Shown piece by piece: positions 35,091 through 42,386 of a DNA stretch of 64,000 nucleotides. Under the pieces are notes generated by a model. The model was given only the letters and a program-made list of their open reading frames with translations. It was not told where the DNA came from and did not search any database. The translations under genes were made by a program, and so were the position numbers. The stretch lies in NCBI GenBank assembly GCA_016712675.1, contig JADJQR010000001.1, positions 124,001 through 188,000 of the forward strand, written 5' to 3'. Each line of letters opens with the position of its first letter. Position 1 is the stretch's first letter. The DNA comes from a bacterium (GTDB lineage: Bacteria > Krumholzibacteriota > Krumholzibacteriia > LZORAL124-64-63).

Positions 35091-35543
35091 CTATCCGGAC
35101 ACCTTCCGCATCTCCGGCACGGCCAGGTTCTCGAGATCGAACACATTCGCAAAATTGACGATCGGCGGCACGATGGCCGTCAGCAGGGCCCTCTGCAGTG
35201 AGGACACAACCGTCTCGCGAATGAAGGGGTACATCAGGCTCGGGGCGACGCGCCCCCCGATCTGCTTCAGGGCGGCATTCAGTGCGATCGGGTCGGTCGG
35301 AGGGTCGGCGACTTCCACGACCGCCCGGTAGGCGACGTTGAGCGCGAGTCCCGGCACATTGGCGATCTGCAGGGACAGCTCGACGCCCAGCACATTCTCG
35401 CCGAGCCTGTTCAGTCCGAGGTTGAGCTTGAACTCGACCGGATGCCCAGGCGGAATTTCCCGTGCGGCAACGTCCTTGCGCACCTCGAGCAGGCTGAGCT
35501 CGGGCCCGGCCACGAGACGGATGCTGGCGGACTCAGCTGACAT
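35091..35543 (-). CDS. SecB-like chaperone of a toxin-antitoxin-chaperone operon
   Basis: A 150-residue protein. The first 80 residues form SecB-type strands (VEFKLNLGLNRLGENVLGVE, LSLQIANVPGLALNVAYRAV). The end YPFIRETVVSSLQRA..IVPPIVNFANVFDL corresponds to the SecB helix and proline-rich loop (FPYARE..PPxxLxPVNF). Genomic SecB aids protein export; TAC SecB homologues instead protect an antitoxin from degradation. The ATG at 35543 overlaps the end of hicB by 11 bases. Third gene after hicA and hicB. Confidence 0.75.
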   Translation of the reverse strand: MSAESASIRLVAGPELSLLEVRKDVAAREIPPGHPVEFKLNLGLNRLGENVLGVELSLQIANVPGLALNVAYRAVVEVADPPTDPIALNAALKQIGGRVAPSLMYPFIRETVVSSLQRALLTAIVPPIVNFANVFDLENLAVPEMRKVSG

Positions 35544-36093
35544 TCTGGCTCCCCTCGGCAACGAACGAAACGGCGTTGCCTCGTTGCAGCAGCAGTTCAG
35601 ACGATTGGGACGTGGACATGGGCCCAAAGTCGCCAGTCTTCGAGTTCACGACATACAGCGGAGCCAGCGAAGAGGTCGGGGCAAGAGTCTGGCTTGCGGC
35701 ACCAGGGAGCAGCGCCGAGTAGTTGAGGAGGCTGAAATGCTCGACGCTTCGCGCGGAGTGCGCGGAGTCGTGTGCGACGGCTTCCTCGATCTGCGCGATC
35801 AACCACTTGTTGACGCTGGTCTTCTGCTCCGCGGCACAAATGGTGATGGACCGGTGGAGCTCCGGCGACATCCTCAACAGGAGCTTCCCCGAGAAAGGCC
35901 GCTCCGGCTCCTCTTGGCGCGCGGCGCAGAAGTCGAGGTAGTCTTCGATCGAATCGATGAACGCCTGCTGGACCTCGTCCACGGATGTGCCCTGGAACGT
36001 GATCACGTCCCGGGTATTGATCACCTGCCCGTGCAGCAGCATCGCCTCCGGGTCGAATTCGACCGTGGCCATGTAACCCTTGTATTCCATCAT
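35533..36093 (-). CDS. hicB: HicB antitoxin with long C-terminal extension (candidate chaperone-addiction tail)
   Basis: A 186-residue protein. Residues 1-65 are the HicB partial RNase-H fold (YMATVEFDPEAMLLHGQVIN, FQGTSVDEVQQAFIDSIEDY). Residues 70-115 are a ribbon-helix-helix (GKLLLRMSPELHRSITICAA, SVNKWLIAQIEEAV). The remaining 65 residues are an extra, hydrophobic, disordered-looking tail (FSLLNYSALLPGAASQTLAP), much like ChAD tails that make antitoxins depend on a SecB-like chaperone. It overlaps hicA by four bases and the SecB-like gene by eleven. Confidence 0.8.
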   Translation of the reverse strand: MMEYKGYMATVEFDPEAMLLHGQVINTRDVITFQGTSVDEVQQAFIDSIEDYLDFCAARQEEPERPFSGKLLLRMSPELHRSITICAAEQKTSVNKWLIAQIEEAVAHDSAHSARSVEHFSLLNYSALLPGAASQTLAPTSSLAPLYVVNSKTGDFGPMSTSQSSELLLQRGNAVSFVAEGSQNVS

Positions 36094-36344
36094 GGCGTTA
36101 CTCCCGCCTGGACCAGGAACTCCCGGACTGACTTCACGGCGCCCTTGTCGGTCACCTTCCTGGGGTGCGGCCGGTGAAACACCGCCCGAATTCCGTTGAG
36201 CGCCACCCTCACGCGCGACCCTCTTCCCTCCGAAACCTCGGCCCCGAGCCCGGACAGCAATGAGACCACATCATCCCAGTCGATATCGGCCCGTGTGGGC
36301 GTCTCGAATATCGCGGCAAGGGTGCCGCGTTGGCGACTGTTCAT
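36090..36344 (-). CDS. hicA: HicA-type toxin
   Basis: An 84-residue toxin-like protein: IFETPTRADIDWDDVVSLLS, GLGAEVSEGRGSRVRVALNG, then FHRPHPRKVTDKGAVKSVRE and FLVQAGV. The layout matches the HicA double-stranded-RNA-binding-like fold that cleaves mRNA. The usual GSH segment reads GSRV here, so the catalytic His is not at its normal place; the following FHRPHP may supply one. ATG 36344 follows AGGA; a longer upstream frame crosses noncoding DNA. First gene of the TAC operon. Confidence 0.75.
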   Translation of the reverse strand: MNSRQRGTLAAIFETPTRADIDWDDVVSLLSGLGAEVSEGRGSRVRVALNGIRAVFHRPHPRKVTDKGAVKSVREFLVQAGVTP

Positions 36345-36497
36345 GTGCTGTCCTGATGGGATCGTCCTTGGGTATCTGCTCCTTGAGTAGATGATACTAG
36401 AAAATGATATCGTGCGCAAGTGTTCAGCCGCAATTAGAGTTAATGAATTTAAAATAATGTGGTTAGTGCTTGCCGGTGCGGGCGGACCCGGACGGTG

Positions 36498-36617
36498 GCG
36501 CCCACCGCGCCACCATCCGCCTGCCCGCCAACCCCGCCCACCGGCCGGACCGGGATCGGCTGGCCTGGCATGTGGAGGGGCGGTTTCGGGGGTGAGATAG
36601 GCGTGCGCCGGCGCACG
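36498..36617. repeat. HNH 3-prime end plus palindrome, copy 2 of a direct repeat
   Basis: Encodes only the last 32 or so codons of an HNH protein (RLPANPAHRPDRDRLAWHVE), its stop, then the perfect palindrome GCGTGCGCCGGCGCACGC at 36601-36618. Direct repeat of 34560-34678. Confidence 0.8.
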
Positions 36618-36793
36618 CCTACGCCCAATCGCGCCAAACAGGGGAGCCAGACCCTTCGCGTCGGTTCTCATACGGCGACACAGTGTTTGCTCCCCTTTGT
36701 CCATCGATCATCGCAATATGTTGTCATTTAGCAATTTAGTCACACGATCACCTGCTGGCACTCAAGCCGCAGGCGCCTCATGCTCGGATACCA

Positions 36794-36822
36794 TTGACAC
36801 ATGGTACCGCTAATGGTACCAT
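36794..36822 (+). promoter_or_regulatory. hicAB promoter with overlapping operator
   Basis: TTGACA (36794-36799) is followed after 17 bases by TACCAT (36817-36822), a sigma-70-type promoter. The spacer and -10 contain the inverted repeat ATGGTACC-gctaat-GGTACCAT (36801-36822), well placed for repression by HicB. Confidence 0.7.
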
Positions 36823-36838
36823 AATCGTTGGAGCACAC

Positions 36839-37084
36839 ATGTCGCGGGCCGACAAACTGGTGGACAAGGCCTGCAGCAACCCCGGATCGCTGACGTTTGC
36901 CGAGCTCGTTCGCTTGGCCGGCCTCTTCGGTTTCCAGCAGGTCCGCCAGCGAGGCAGCCATCGCATCTTCAAGCGACCGGGCCACCCGTACTTCAGCTTC
37001 CAGGAGTCGGGCGGCATGGCCAAGGTCGCGCAGGTCCGGCAGCTGCTCGACTACGCCCGTACCCAGGGCTGGCTCGAAGACTGA
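36839..37084 (+). CDS. hicA: HicA mRNA-interferase-type toxin
   Basis: An 81-residue protein. LTFAELVRLAGLFGFQQVRQ leads into the hallmark RGSHRIFKRPGHPYFSFQ, where G-S-H contains the catalytic His, and KVAQVRQLLDY follows. It would cleave mRNA and tmRNA in translation-dependent fashion in known cases. The start at 36839 was chosen because the upstream in-frame ATG lies on the promoter. One base separates its stop from hicB. Confidence 0.9.
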   Translation: MSRADKLVDKACSNPGSLTFAELVRLAGLFGFQQVRQRGSHRIFKRPGHPYFSFQESGGMAKVAQVRQLLDYARTQGWLED

Positions 37085-37085
37085 A

Positions 37086-37493
37086 ATGGAGTCCCTCATG
37101 CCCCCCTACAGCCAGCACCTCGCCTGGAGCCCCGACGACAACCAGTTCGTCGCCACCTGCCCCGAGCTGGACAACCTGCTGGCCCTCGGCGACACCGAGG
37201 AAGAAGCGGTGCGCGAACTGAAGGTGGCCATCGACCTGGTCCTCGAGGACATGGCCGCCACCGGCGCCACGCCGCCGGCGCCCGCCGTCCACACCGCGCA
37301 CAGCGGCCAGTTCCGCGTGCGCCTGCCGCACACCCTGCACGCGCGGCTCGCCCGCCAGGCCGAGCGCGAGGGCGTCTCGCTGAACACGCTGGTCTGTACG
37401 TTGCTGTCGGAGGGCTCGGCGCTGTGGCATGCGGCGGACCATGTGACGGAGCGGTTCAGGGTGGCTTGTGGGGAGGCGATGGAGCACGGGTAG
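37086..37493 (+). CDS. hicB: HicB antitoxin
   Basis: A 135-residue antitoxin. Residues 5-60 are the HicB fold (HLAWSPDDNQFVATCPELDN, LLALGDTEEEAVRELKVAID). After a Pro/Ala linker comes a ribbon-helix-helix (GQFRVRLPHTLHARLARQAE, REGVSLNTLVCTLLSEGSAL). Unlike the HicB at 35533, it lacks a long C-terminal tail. ATG at 37086 or 37098. The promoter overlap at 36801-36822 is its probable operator. Confidence 0.9.
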   Translation: MESLMPPYSQHLAWSPDDNQFVATCPELDNLLALGDTEEEAVRELKVAIDLVLEDMAATGATPPAPAVHTAHSGQFRVRLPHTLHARLARQAEREGVSLNTLVCTLLSEGSALWHAADHVTERFRVACGEAMEHG

Positions 37494-37502
37494 CCGCGGC
37501 GC

Positions 37503-37561
37503 GCGTGCGCCGGCGCACGCTGTGGCGAAATCGTGATTCTTGCGCCGGCGCAAGTCATGCG
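37503..37561. repeat. Palindromic repeat, paired form (type example)
   Basis: GCGTGCGCCGGCGCACGC (37503-37520), spacer TGTGGCGAAATCGTGATT, CTTGCGCCGGCGCAAG (37539-37554), then TCATGCG. Both 12-bp cores are exact. It follows the hicB stop by ten bases. Confidence 0.85.
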
Positions 37562-37624
37562 ATGGTAAAACATCCATCGCAAAGCCAACTAGTCCCTCGC
37601 GTGGGCGCCGCACCTCAGTACCAA

Positions 37625-37677
37625 AGAAACGGCCCGCAGACCAAAGCCCGCGGGCGCCGTCGGGCTGCACCCGACGG
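37625..37677 (-). terminator. Double-hairpin terminator, copy B
   Basis: Read leftward: CCGTCGGG/CCCGACGG hairpin (37657-37677), then GCCCGC/GCGGGC (37632-37655) and CGTTTCTTTGG. It lies just after the stop of the micro-gene 37695-37874. Confidence 0.75.
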
Positions 37678-37694
37678 GAGGAAATCGATCACGA

Positions 37695-37874
37695 CTATTC
37701 GCCACGCTCCCGATGGTCCACGGCGTTGCCGCCATGCCGCGAACGACCCAGGGGAGGGTCCGTCTCGAGGAGCCGACGCTTCCACTCGGGCCACGAGTTG
37801 ATCCCCTCGCGCACCCGGGCCACCATGGCCCAGAACTCCACGCACTCCGGGGTATCAGTCTTCTTCTCGAGCAT
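37695..37874 (-). CDS. Micro-protein of the MLE[RK]KTDTPE family, copy 2
   Basis: A 59-residue protein with GGAGGA just before its ATG and the same type of terminator after its stop as copy 1. It begins MLEKKTDTPECVEFWAMVAR, then EGINSWPEWKRRLLETDPPL, clearly paralogous to 34817-35002; the tail (RHGGNAVDHRERGE) differs. The shared first 40 residues and diverged tail suggest a conserved N-terminal function. It lies 62 bases downstream of the convergent-reading AbiEii gene end, in the same direction. Confidence 0.65.
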   Translation of the reverse strand: MLEKKTDTPECVEFWAMVARVREGINSWPEWKRRLLETDPPLGRSRHGGNAVDHRERGE

Positions 37875-37936
37875 GGCTTTATCCTCCCGTTGCGATTTCC
37901 AAATGTACGGCAGACGCCTCTTCCAGTTCAAGGTGA

Positions 37937-39376
37937 TCACTTCATGCCTACCAACTGCGCCACTCGACCCGGGCAGGGCAGGCCGGACTTGTCTTTGTGG
38001 CGGTTCAGTCGGGCCGCAGCCTTCTTGCGGTAGAACAACTTCCCGCAGTGCGAACACCTGTAGATATGGGTCGGACCGGAGAGTCGACCGGATCTTCGTC
38101 TGCGTGGTGCCATGCGGCGGACGGCGAGAGCCGTGCGGTCACTGACCGGATCGGCTTCGGCGCGCGAGCTCCTCTCGGTGTGAGGAATGACGGGAAGCCC
38201 TCCTGGGGTCAACTCGATGGCGTATCGAGGTGCGAACACCTGATCTGTCGTTCGCGCGCCCTGTATACGGTCCACGCGATAGGTGCGGTGCTCGTTCCTG
38301 GCCGTGCTCCAGGCGTGGAGGATGATGTGACGTTCTGCTGTGCGCCGCAGCGAGTACGGTTCAATTCGTCGGATGCTCCCCGCGTATTCCAGATCGACGC
38401 ATAGGCGGTTCCCGGCGGCAAAGCGGATGATCTCCAGCGCCGACCGCTGCCGCGCCCCGATCGGCAACCGCGCCGTGTGTTCGCGGATGATCGTTTCGCC
38501 TTGGGCAACGACATACGAGGTGGGCTCGCTCGGCGCCACGCCGCTTTCGAGCCACGCGAAGAACTCCGGCAAGACGTCCCAGAACGAGTCCAGCGGCGGC
38601 AGCTCGGGCAGCTGATGGCGCAGCATCTGGCCCCAGGTTGTGGCCAGTTCGGCCCGGTGCGGCTCCAGATCGGCGGCCCGCGGCACGGGTATGCCCTTGA
38701 AGGCGCACTTCTGGGCCAGCACGTCGAGAATCACCGCCGAGGACGAACGGACACGCGTGTTGCGGTAGAGATTGACCACGTCGTACAGGTCGCGGGGGCG
38801 GGTCCGCTCGGCCAGGGCGCGTATCTTCTCGGCAAACGCCTCCTCGTACGCGTAGGCGCGGACGACGATACCGTTTTCGGGCGCATCGCTGTAGGGATGG
38901 AAGATGGGAGTCTCCAGCGGCGGCAATACCAGGCGTTCGTCGGCCGTCAGGTCGAGCTTGATCCGGGGCCAGCCGCCGCCCGTTGGCGAGACTGGACCCC
39001 GGTAGCTGATCCTGCCCTGACAGCTCCTGTTGCCGCGGGGATTGGCAAAGACCTCGAAGTCCTGCTTGACGGCGGGCATGTCCAGTCCGCAGCGTTCGTA
39101 CACCCAGCCGCCGATCTCGGCGAAAACCTCAGCGAGAAACGCCGCCTCGAGATGCTCATCGTCGCGAAGCGTGAAGTCCAGGTCCTCGGAGAATCGGTAG
39201 GTGTCGAAGAAGCACTTCTTGAGGCAGGTGCCGCCCTTGAACACCCAACTCTCGGCAATCCTGGGGTGGGCGAAGATCCCGGCCAGCAGCCAGCCCAGGG
39301 CGTAGTCCTTCTCGACGACATGCGGATTCAGGCCCAGCTGGCCCGCCATGCTCATGATCTCGGGCTTCCCGATCAT
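37937..39376 (-). CDS. AbiEii nucleotidyltransferase fused to WYL-like and zinc-finger regions
   Basis: A 479-residue protein. Residues 1-230 are an AbiEii/DUF1814 nucleotidyltransferase: ESWVFKGGTCLKKCFF (GG motif) and FSEDLDFTLRD (DxD), then VRAYAYEEAFAEKIRALAER, RPRDLYDVVNLYR (K and D helix). Residues 300-400 resemble a WYL-type ligand-binding domain (LEIIRFAAGNRLCVDLEYAG, EPYSLRRTAERHIILHAWST). The last 60 residues carry a zinc finger (YRCSHCGKLFYRKK..RLNRHKDKSGLPCPG). The start overlaps the AbiEi stop by ATGA. Confidence 0.85.
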   Translation of the reverse strand: MIGKPEIMSMAGQLGLNPHVVEKDYALGWLLAGIFAHPRIAESWVFKGGTCLKKCFFDTYRFSEDLDFTLRDDEHLEAAFLAEVFAEIGGWVYERCGLDMPAVKQDFEVFANPRGNRSCQGRISYRGPVSPTGGGWPRIKLDLTADERLVLPPLETPIFHPYSDAPENGIVVRAYAYEEAFAEKIRALAERTRPRDLYDVVNLYRNTRVRSSSAVILDVLAQKCAFKGIPVPRAADLEPHRAELATTWGQMLRHQLPELPPLDSFWDVLPEFFAWLESGVAPSEPTSYVVAQGETIIREHTARLPIGARQRSALEIIRFAAGNRLCVDLEYAGSIRRIEPYSLRRTAERHIILHAWSTARNEHRTYRVDRIQGARTTDQVFAPRYAIELTPGGLPVIPHTERSSRAEADPVSDRTALAVRRMAPRRRRSGRLSGPTHIYRCSHCGKLFYRKKAAARLNRHKDKSGLPCPGRVAQLVGMK

Positions 39377-40173
39377 TGTCGCTCAGCACCATTCCATCCG
39401 TCCGGAACCCGAAGCCTCCACCGCGTGACCAGCCGCGCGCAATCCAGTTCCGGGTCGAGCTTCGCATGCCCGGCCGTCAGCCGCTGCCGCGCGGCATCGA
39501 CGAGCGCGGCGCCGTTCCGGTGGTGCTCGGCCAGGAACCCGAGACGCTTGAAGACCGCGCCATTGCCGAGTTTGTCGGCATACGCGATCAGCACCTGCGG
39601 GTCGGCATCCGCGCGATCCAGGTAACGCGCCAGGCAATCGGCCACCTGCCTGATCCCGCCGCCGGCCGCCGGATCGTCGAGCAGGTCGACGATCGTCCGC
39701 TGGAGGTCCGAGACCTGGACGCGCGTCTGGCTGCGCCAAACAACCTTCGTGCCGAAGTGATGCTCGGCCTTGATGTGCCTGACGGTGAAGACCGCCTCGC
39801 GGTTCTCGACCGTGCGCCGGCGCACCGGCCGGCAGGTGTAGACCTGGATGTCGCGGAAGACCTGCTCGGTGAGGTCCCAGTGCTCGGCCGCCGTGCGCCC
39901 GCCGATGTAGCAGGGATCGAAGATCGCCGGCACAAGGGTCCACGGGTCCTGAACCACCCGCTCGGAGCCGCGCAGGGCCAACTGGACCGGAACGTAGGTT
40001 CCCGGCCCGACCCGACGGAGCCACCCTTGGGCAGTCCAGCGCGAGAGCAGCTTCGCTGTCTCGGTGCGCGTGACCGCAAGCGCCGCCGCGGCATCGTCCA
40101 ACGTGATGACATCGCCTGCGGTGCCGAGCAGGGTCAGCAGGCGGGAATTTGGGGGGTGAGGGGTGGTGTCCAT
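39373..40173 (-). CDS. AbiEi-type antitoxin/regulator
   Basis: A 266-residue first gene of the second AbiE pair. The N-terminal winged helix (VITLDDAAAALAVTRTETAK, LLSRWTAQGWLRRVGPGTYV) leads into the AbiEi domain (PCYIGGRTAAEHWDLTEQVF, SDLQRTIVDLLDDP). Known members repress their own promoter and neutralise the nucleotidyltransferase. Upstream (40174-40320) is strongly AT-rich. Little similarity to the AbiEi at 15751, so the two pairs are not recent duplicates. Confidence 0.85.
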   Translation of the reverse strand: MDTTPHPPNSRLLTLLGTAGDVITLDDAAAALAVTRTETAKLLSRWTAQGWLRRVGPGTYVPVQLALRGSERVVQDPWTLVPAIFDPCYIGGRTAAEHWDLTEQVFRDIQVYTCRPVRRRTVENREAVFTVRHIKAEHHFGTKVVWRSQTRVQVSDLQRTIVDLLDDPAAGGGIRQVADCLARYLDRADADPQVLIAYADKLGNGAVFKRLGFLAEHHRNGAALVDAARQRLTAGHAKLDPELDCARLVTRWRLRVPDGWNGAERQ

Positions 40174-40552
40174 GGTATAATTGTACGGCGATAATTCGCA
40201 TTCGTCGAGAATTTATGACGCTGTAATATTGTCGTTGATATAATTTTCATGCGTAAATTCACTGATACTGGGAATAAATGATTGTATAATATACTATTGC
40301 GGAGATGCTGAAGATCGTCGGCTGGGGGCGCACCATCCCGCATGTCACCGCTTGGCGGCGGATCCAGGTACAGTTGCCGCCGTCCGGCGTCACCAGGTCG
40401 GGAGGCCGGGGCGACCGATAGGCGTGGCACGCGTGCGCCGGCGCACGCCATGGCACCTGGCGCCCGTCGCCGTTGTCCTGAACCAACTGTACCGTGACCT
40501 GCTGCAGGATCGTCGACCACGCAGAACAGCATCGCCGCATCGAGGTGAACCC
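40174..40552. other. Divergent promoter region with a palindromic repeat
   Basis: 40180-40310 is AT-rich and should hold the leftward AbiE promoter. The perfect palindrome GCGTGCGCCGGCGCACGC lies at 40431-40448. No gene was seen. Confidence 0.6.
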
Positions 40553-41797
40553 ATGCCCCGCCCCGAATCCACCGCTTCCCTCTTCAAATCCCAGCTGACC
40601 ACCCTGAAGCGCTCCCGCCGCTTCATCCGGTGGGGAGAATCCGCCGCCTTCGCCCGCGAGCTCTCCGCGCTGCTTGCCTCCCTGGAGGCCGGCGTGACCG
40701 ACGCGCGCCAGGGCTGCGAGCTGGTCGCCGCCTTCTTCCGCGCCGACAACGCGACCCTCGGCCGCTGCGACGATTCGAGCGGCCACGTCGGCGACGTCTT
40801 CCGCCTCGAGGCGGCCGACCTGTTCGCGGCGTACGCCAAACGCTGCCCCGACGCGGAGTGGCTCGCCGACCTGCTGTTCGATCTCAACCGCGAGGACGAC
40901 TTCGGCGTGCGCGACCACATCGTCGACGGCGCCGCCGCGTACCTGCCGGAACCGGTCGTGCGCGACCTGATCCGCCGCTTCCTGTCGGTGGCCGCCGATT
41001 ATCCGAAAGACGACCTCGCCGGCCGCCGCTGGTCGCGGCTGGGCGAGACGCTGGCCCGCCAGCTCAGGGATGCCCCGCTGTTCGAGAAGATCCGTCGCGA
41101 CTCGTGGGGCGTGTCGTCGGTCGCTTCCCGCCTCGACATCGGCAGCGTGTACCTCGAGAGCGGCGATGCCGCCGCGGCCCTGTCGTGGTTCGAGCAGGTC
41201 CCGGTCAGCGAGCACTTCCAGCAGGACCGGCGGGACGCGCTGCTGCTGGACGCCTATACGCAGCTCGGCCGGCAGCACCCGCGCGAGGAAGTCGCCTGGC
41301 GCCTCTTCCGCCGCGGCCGCAGCCGGCCCGGCCTGAACGCGCTCCTGTCCGTGATCGGCGAGGCCCGGCGCGCCGCCGTCATCGACGACGAGGTGGCCGC
41401 CATCCTGGCCGGCCCCGGCCTGTCGTACGCCGACGCCGCGTTCCTCGTGGAGATGGGCCGCCTCGACGAGGCCGAAAGCTACCTGCTCGATCGCGCCGCC
41501 CTCCTGAACGGCGACTACTACGAAAGGCTCGTGCCGCTGGCCGAGGACATGGAGGCGGGCCAACGTCCATTGGCTGCTTCTCTCTTGTACCGGGCGCTGC
41601 TCGATTCCATCTTACGCAGGGCGCGCTCCACGGTGTACGGGCATGGGGTCCGGTACCTGCGCAAGCTCGACCTGCTCGCTGTCTCGATCACCGACTGGCG
41701 CGGCCAGCCCAGCCACGCTGCCTACCTGGCGGGGATCCGCCAGGCGCACGGGCGCAAGTCGAGTTTCTGGGCGCGGTATGGTGGGCAGGGGGATTGA
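40553..41797 (+). CDS. DUF6880-like alpha-helical repeat protein
   Basis: A 414-residue, almost wholly helical protein with TPR/ARM-like periodicity: SRLDIGSVYLESGDAAAALS then WFEQVP, and GLSYADAAFLVEMGRLDEAE, look like repeat units. The N-terminal SLFKSQLTTLKRSRRFIRWG and the C-terminal ASLLYRALLDSILRRARSTV, HGVRYLRKLDLL, are typical of DUF6880 proteins, which have no established role. A few members begin with a SWIM zinc finger, absent here. Start at 40553 follows GAGGTG. Stand-alone gene in the island. Confidence 0.65.
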   Translation: MPRPESTASLFKSQLTTLKRSRRFIRWGESAAFARELSALLASLEAGVTDARQGCELVAAFFRADNATLGRCDDSSGHVGDVFRLEAADLFAAYAKRCPDAEWLADLLFDLNREDDFGVRDHIVDGAAAYLPEPVVRDLIRRFLSVAADYPKDDLAGRRWSRLGETLARQLRDAPLFEKIRRDSWGVSSVASRLDIGSVYLESGDAAAALSWFEQVPVSEHFQQDRRDALLLDAYTQLGRQHPREEVAWRLFRRGRSRPGLNALLSVIGEARRAAVIDDEVAAILAGPGLSYADAAFLVEMGRLDEAESYLLDRAALLNGDYYERLVPLAEDMEAGQRPLAASLLYRALLDSILRRARSTVYGHGVRYLRKLDLLAVSITDWRGQPSHAAYLAGIRQAHGRKSSFWARYGGQGD

Positions 41798-41830
41798 GGC
41801 GGCCGGGTGGTCTGGTTCGCGGCGATGTTC

Positions 41831-41884
41831 GCGTGCGCCGGCGCACGTTCTCACGAGATTGGGATCCTTGCGCCGGCGCAAGCG
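41831..41884. repeat. Palindromic repeat, paired form
   Basis: Exact cores at 41834-41845 and 41869-41880, separated by CGTTCTCACGAGATTGGGATCC-type spacer. It starts 34 bases after the DUF6880-like stop. Confidence 0.85.
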
Positions 41885-42026
41885 ACAAAACGTCCAGTAA
41901 ACGCACGAAAAATATCAATTAATGGTGCTATTTGGGTAGTTAATGCTTGCCGAGACGCCATAATGTGGTATCATATAATACTCATACACCTCCCGAAGGC
42001 GCCGAAACCCCAACCGACAGGTCCCC

Positions 42027-42386
42027 ATGCCCAAGGCGCAGGCGTCCGAACGGGAACGACAGCTTCTGCGCGCCCTGGCTGCCGATCCGGCGAAGGCCTC
42101 GGCCACGAAGCGAGCCACCTACGACCTGATGGCACATGACCTGACCATCACCGACGTCTGCGACGCCCTCTGGCATTGGATCGTCGACGGCCGACCCGTG
42201 ACGCGCACCACGATGCACGGCCAGGACTCCGGAGAACCGGCCTACGAGATCTGGCCCGAACTGGCCGGCCGGAAGTTCTACTGCAAGTTCCTCGTCAGGG
42301 GAGAGCCGCTTCTCCAGCCGTCGATGCTGGTCGTCTCGGCCCATCCGGACGACCCCCACGCCCCCAACCGAGGGAGGCTATCATGA
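42027..42386 (+). CDS. MqsR-like toxin candidate
   Basis: A 119-residue protein. ASATKRATYDLMAHDLTITD, VCDALWHWIVDGRPVTRTTM and ELAGRKFYCKFLVRGEPLLQ, then MLVVSAHPD give a RelE/MqsR-like order: helix, short helix, then a beta-sheet with a basic Tyr/Lys strand. MqsR toxins cleave mRNA at GCU. The identification rests on this pattern plus the MqsA-like gene that follows with a four-base overlap. A TATAAT box lies at 41974-41979 in an AT-rich promoter patch. It could be a different RelE-fold toxin. Confidence 0.6.
   Translation: MPKAQASERERQLLRALAADPAKASATKRATYDLMAHDLTITDVCDALWHWIVDGRPVTRTTMHGQDSGEPAYEIWPELAGRKFYCKFLVRGEPLLQPSMLVVSAHPDDPHAPNRGRLS

Larger units (their letters stand above)
36345..36838. 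other. Intergenic region between two HicAB operons
   Basis: Left part (36380-36470) is AT-rich and is the probable promoter of the leftward TAC operon. 36498-36617 is the duplicated HNH end plus palindrome. The right end holds the promoter of the second hicAB operon. Confidence 0.6.
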
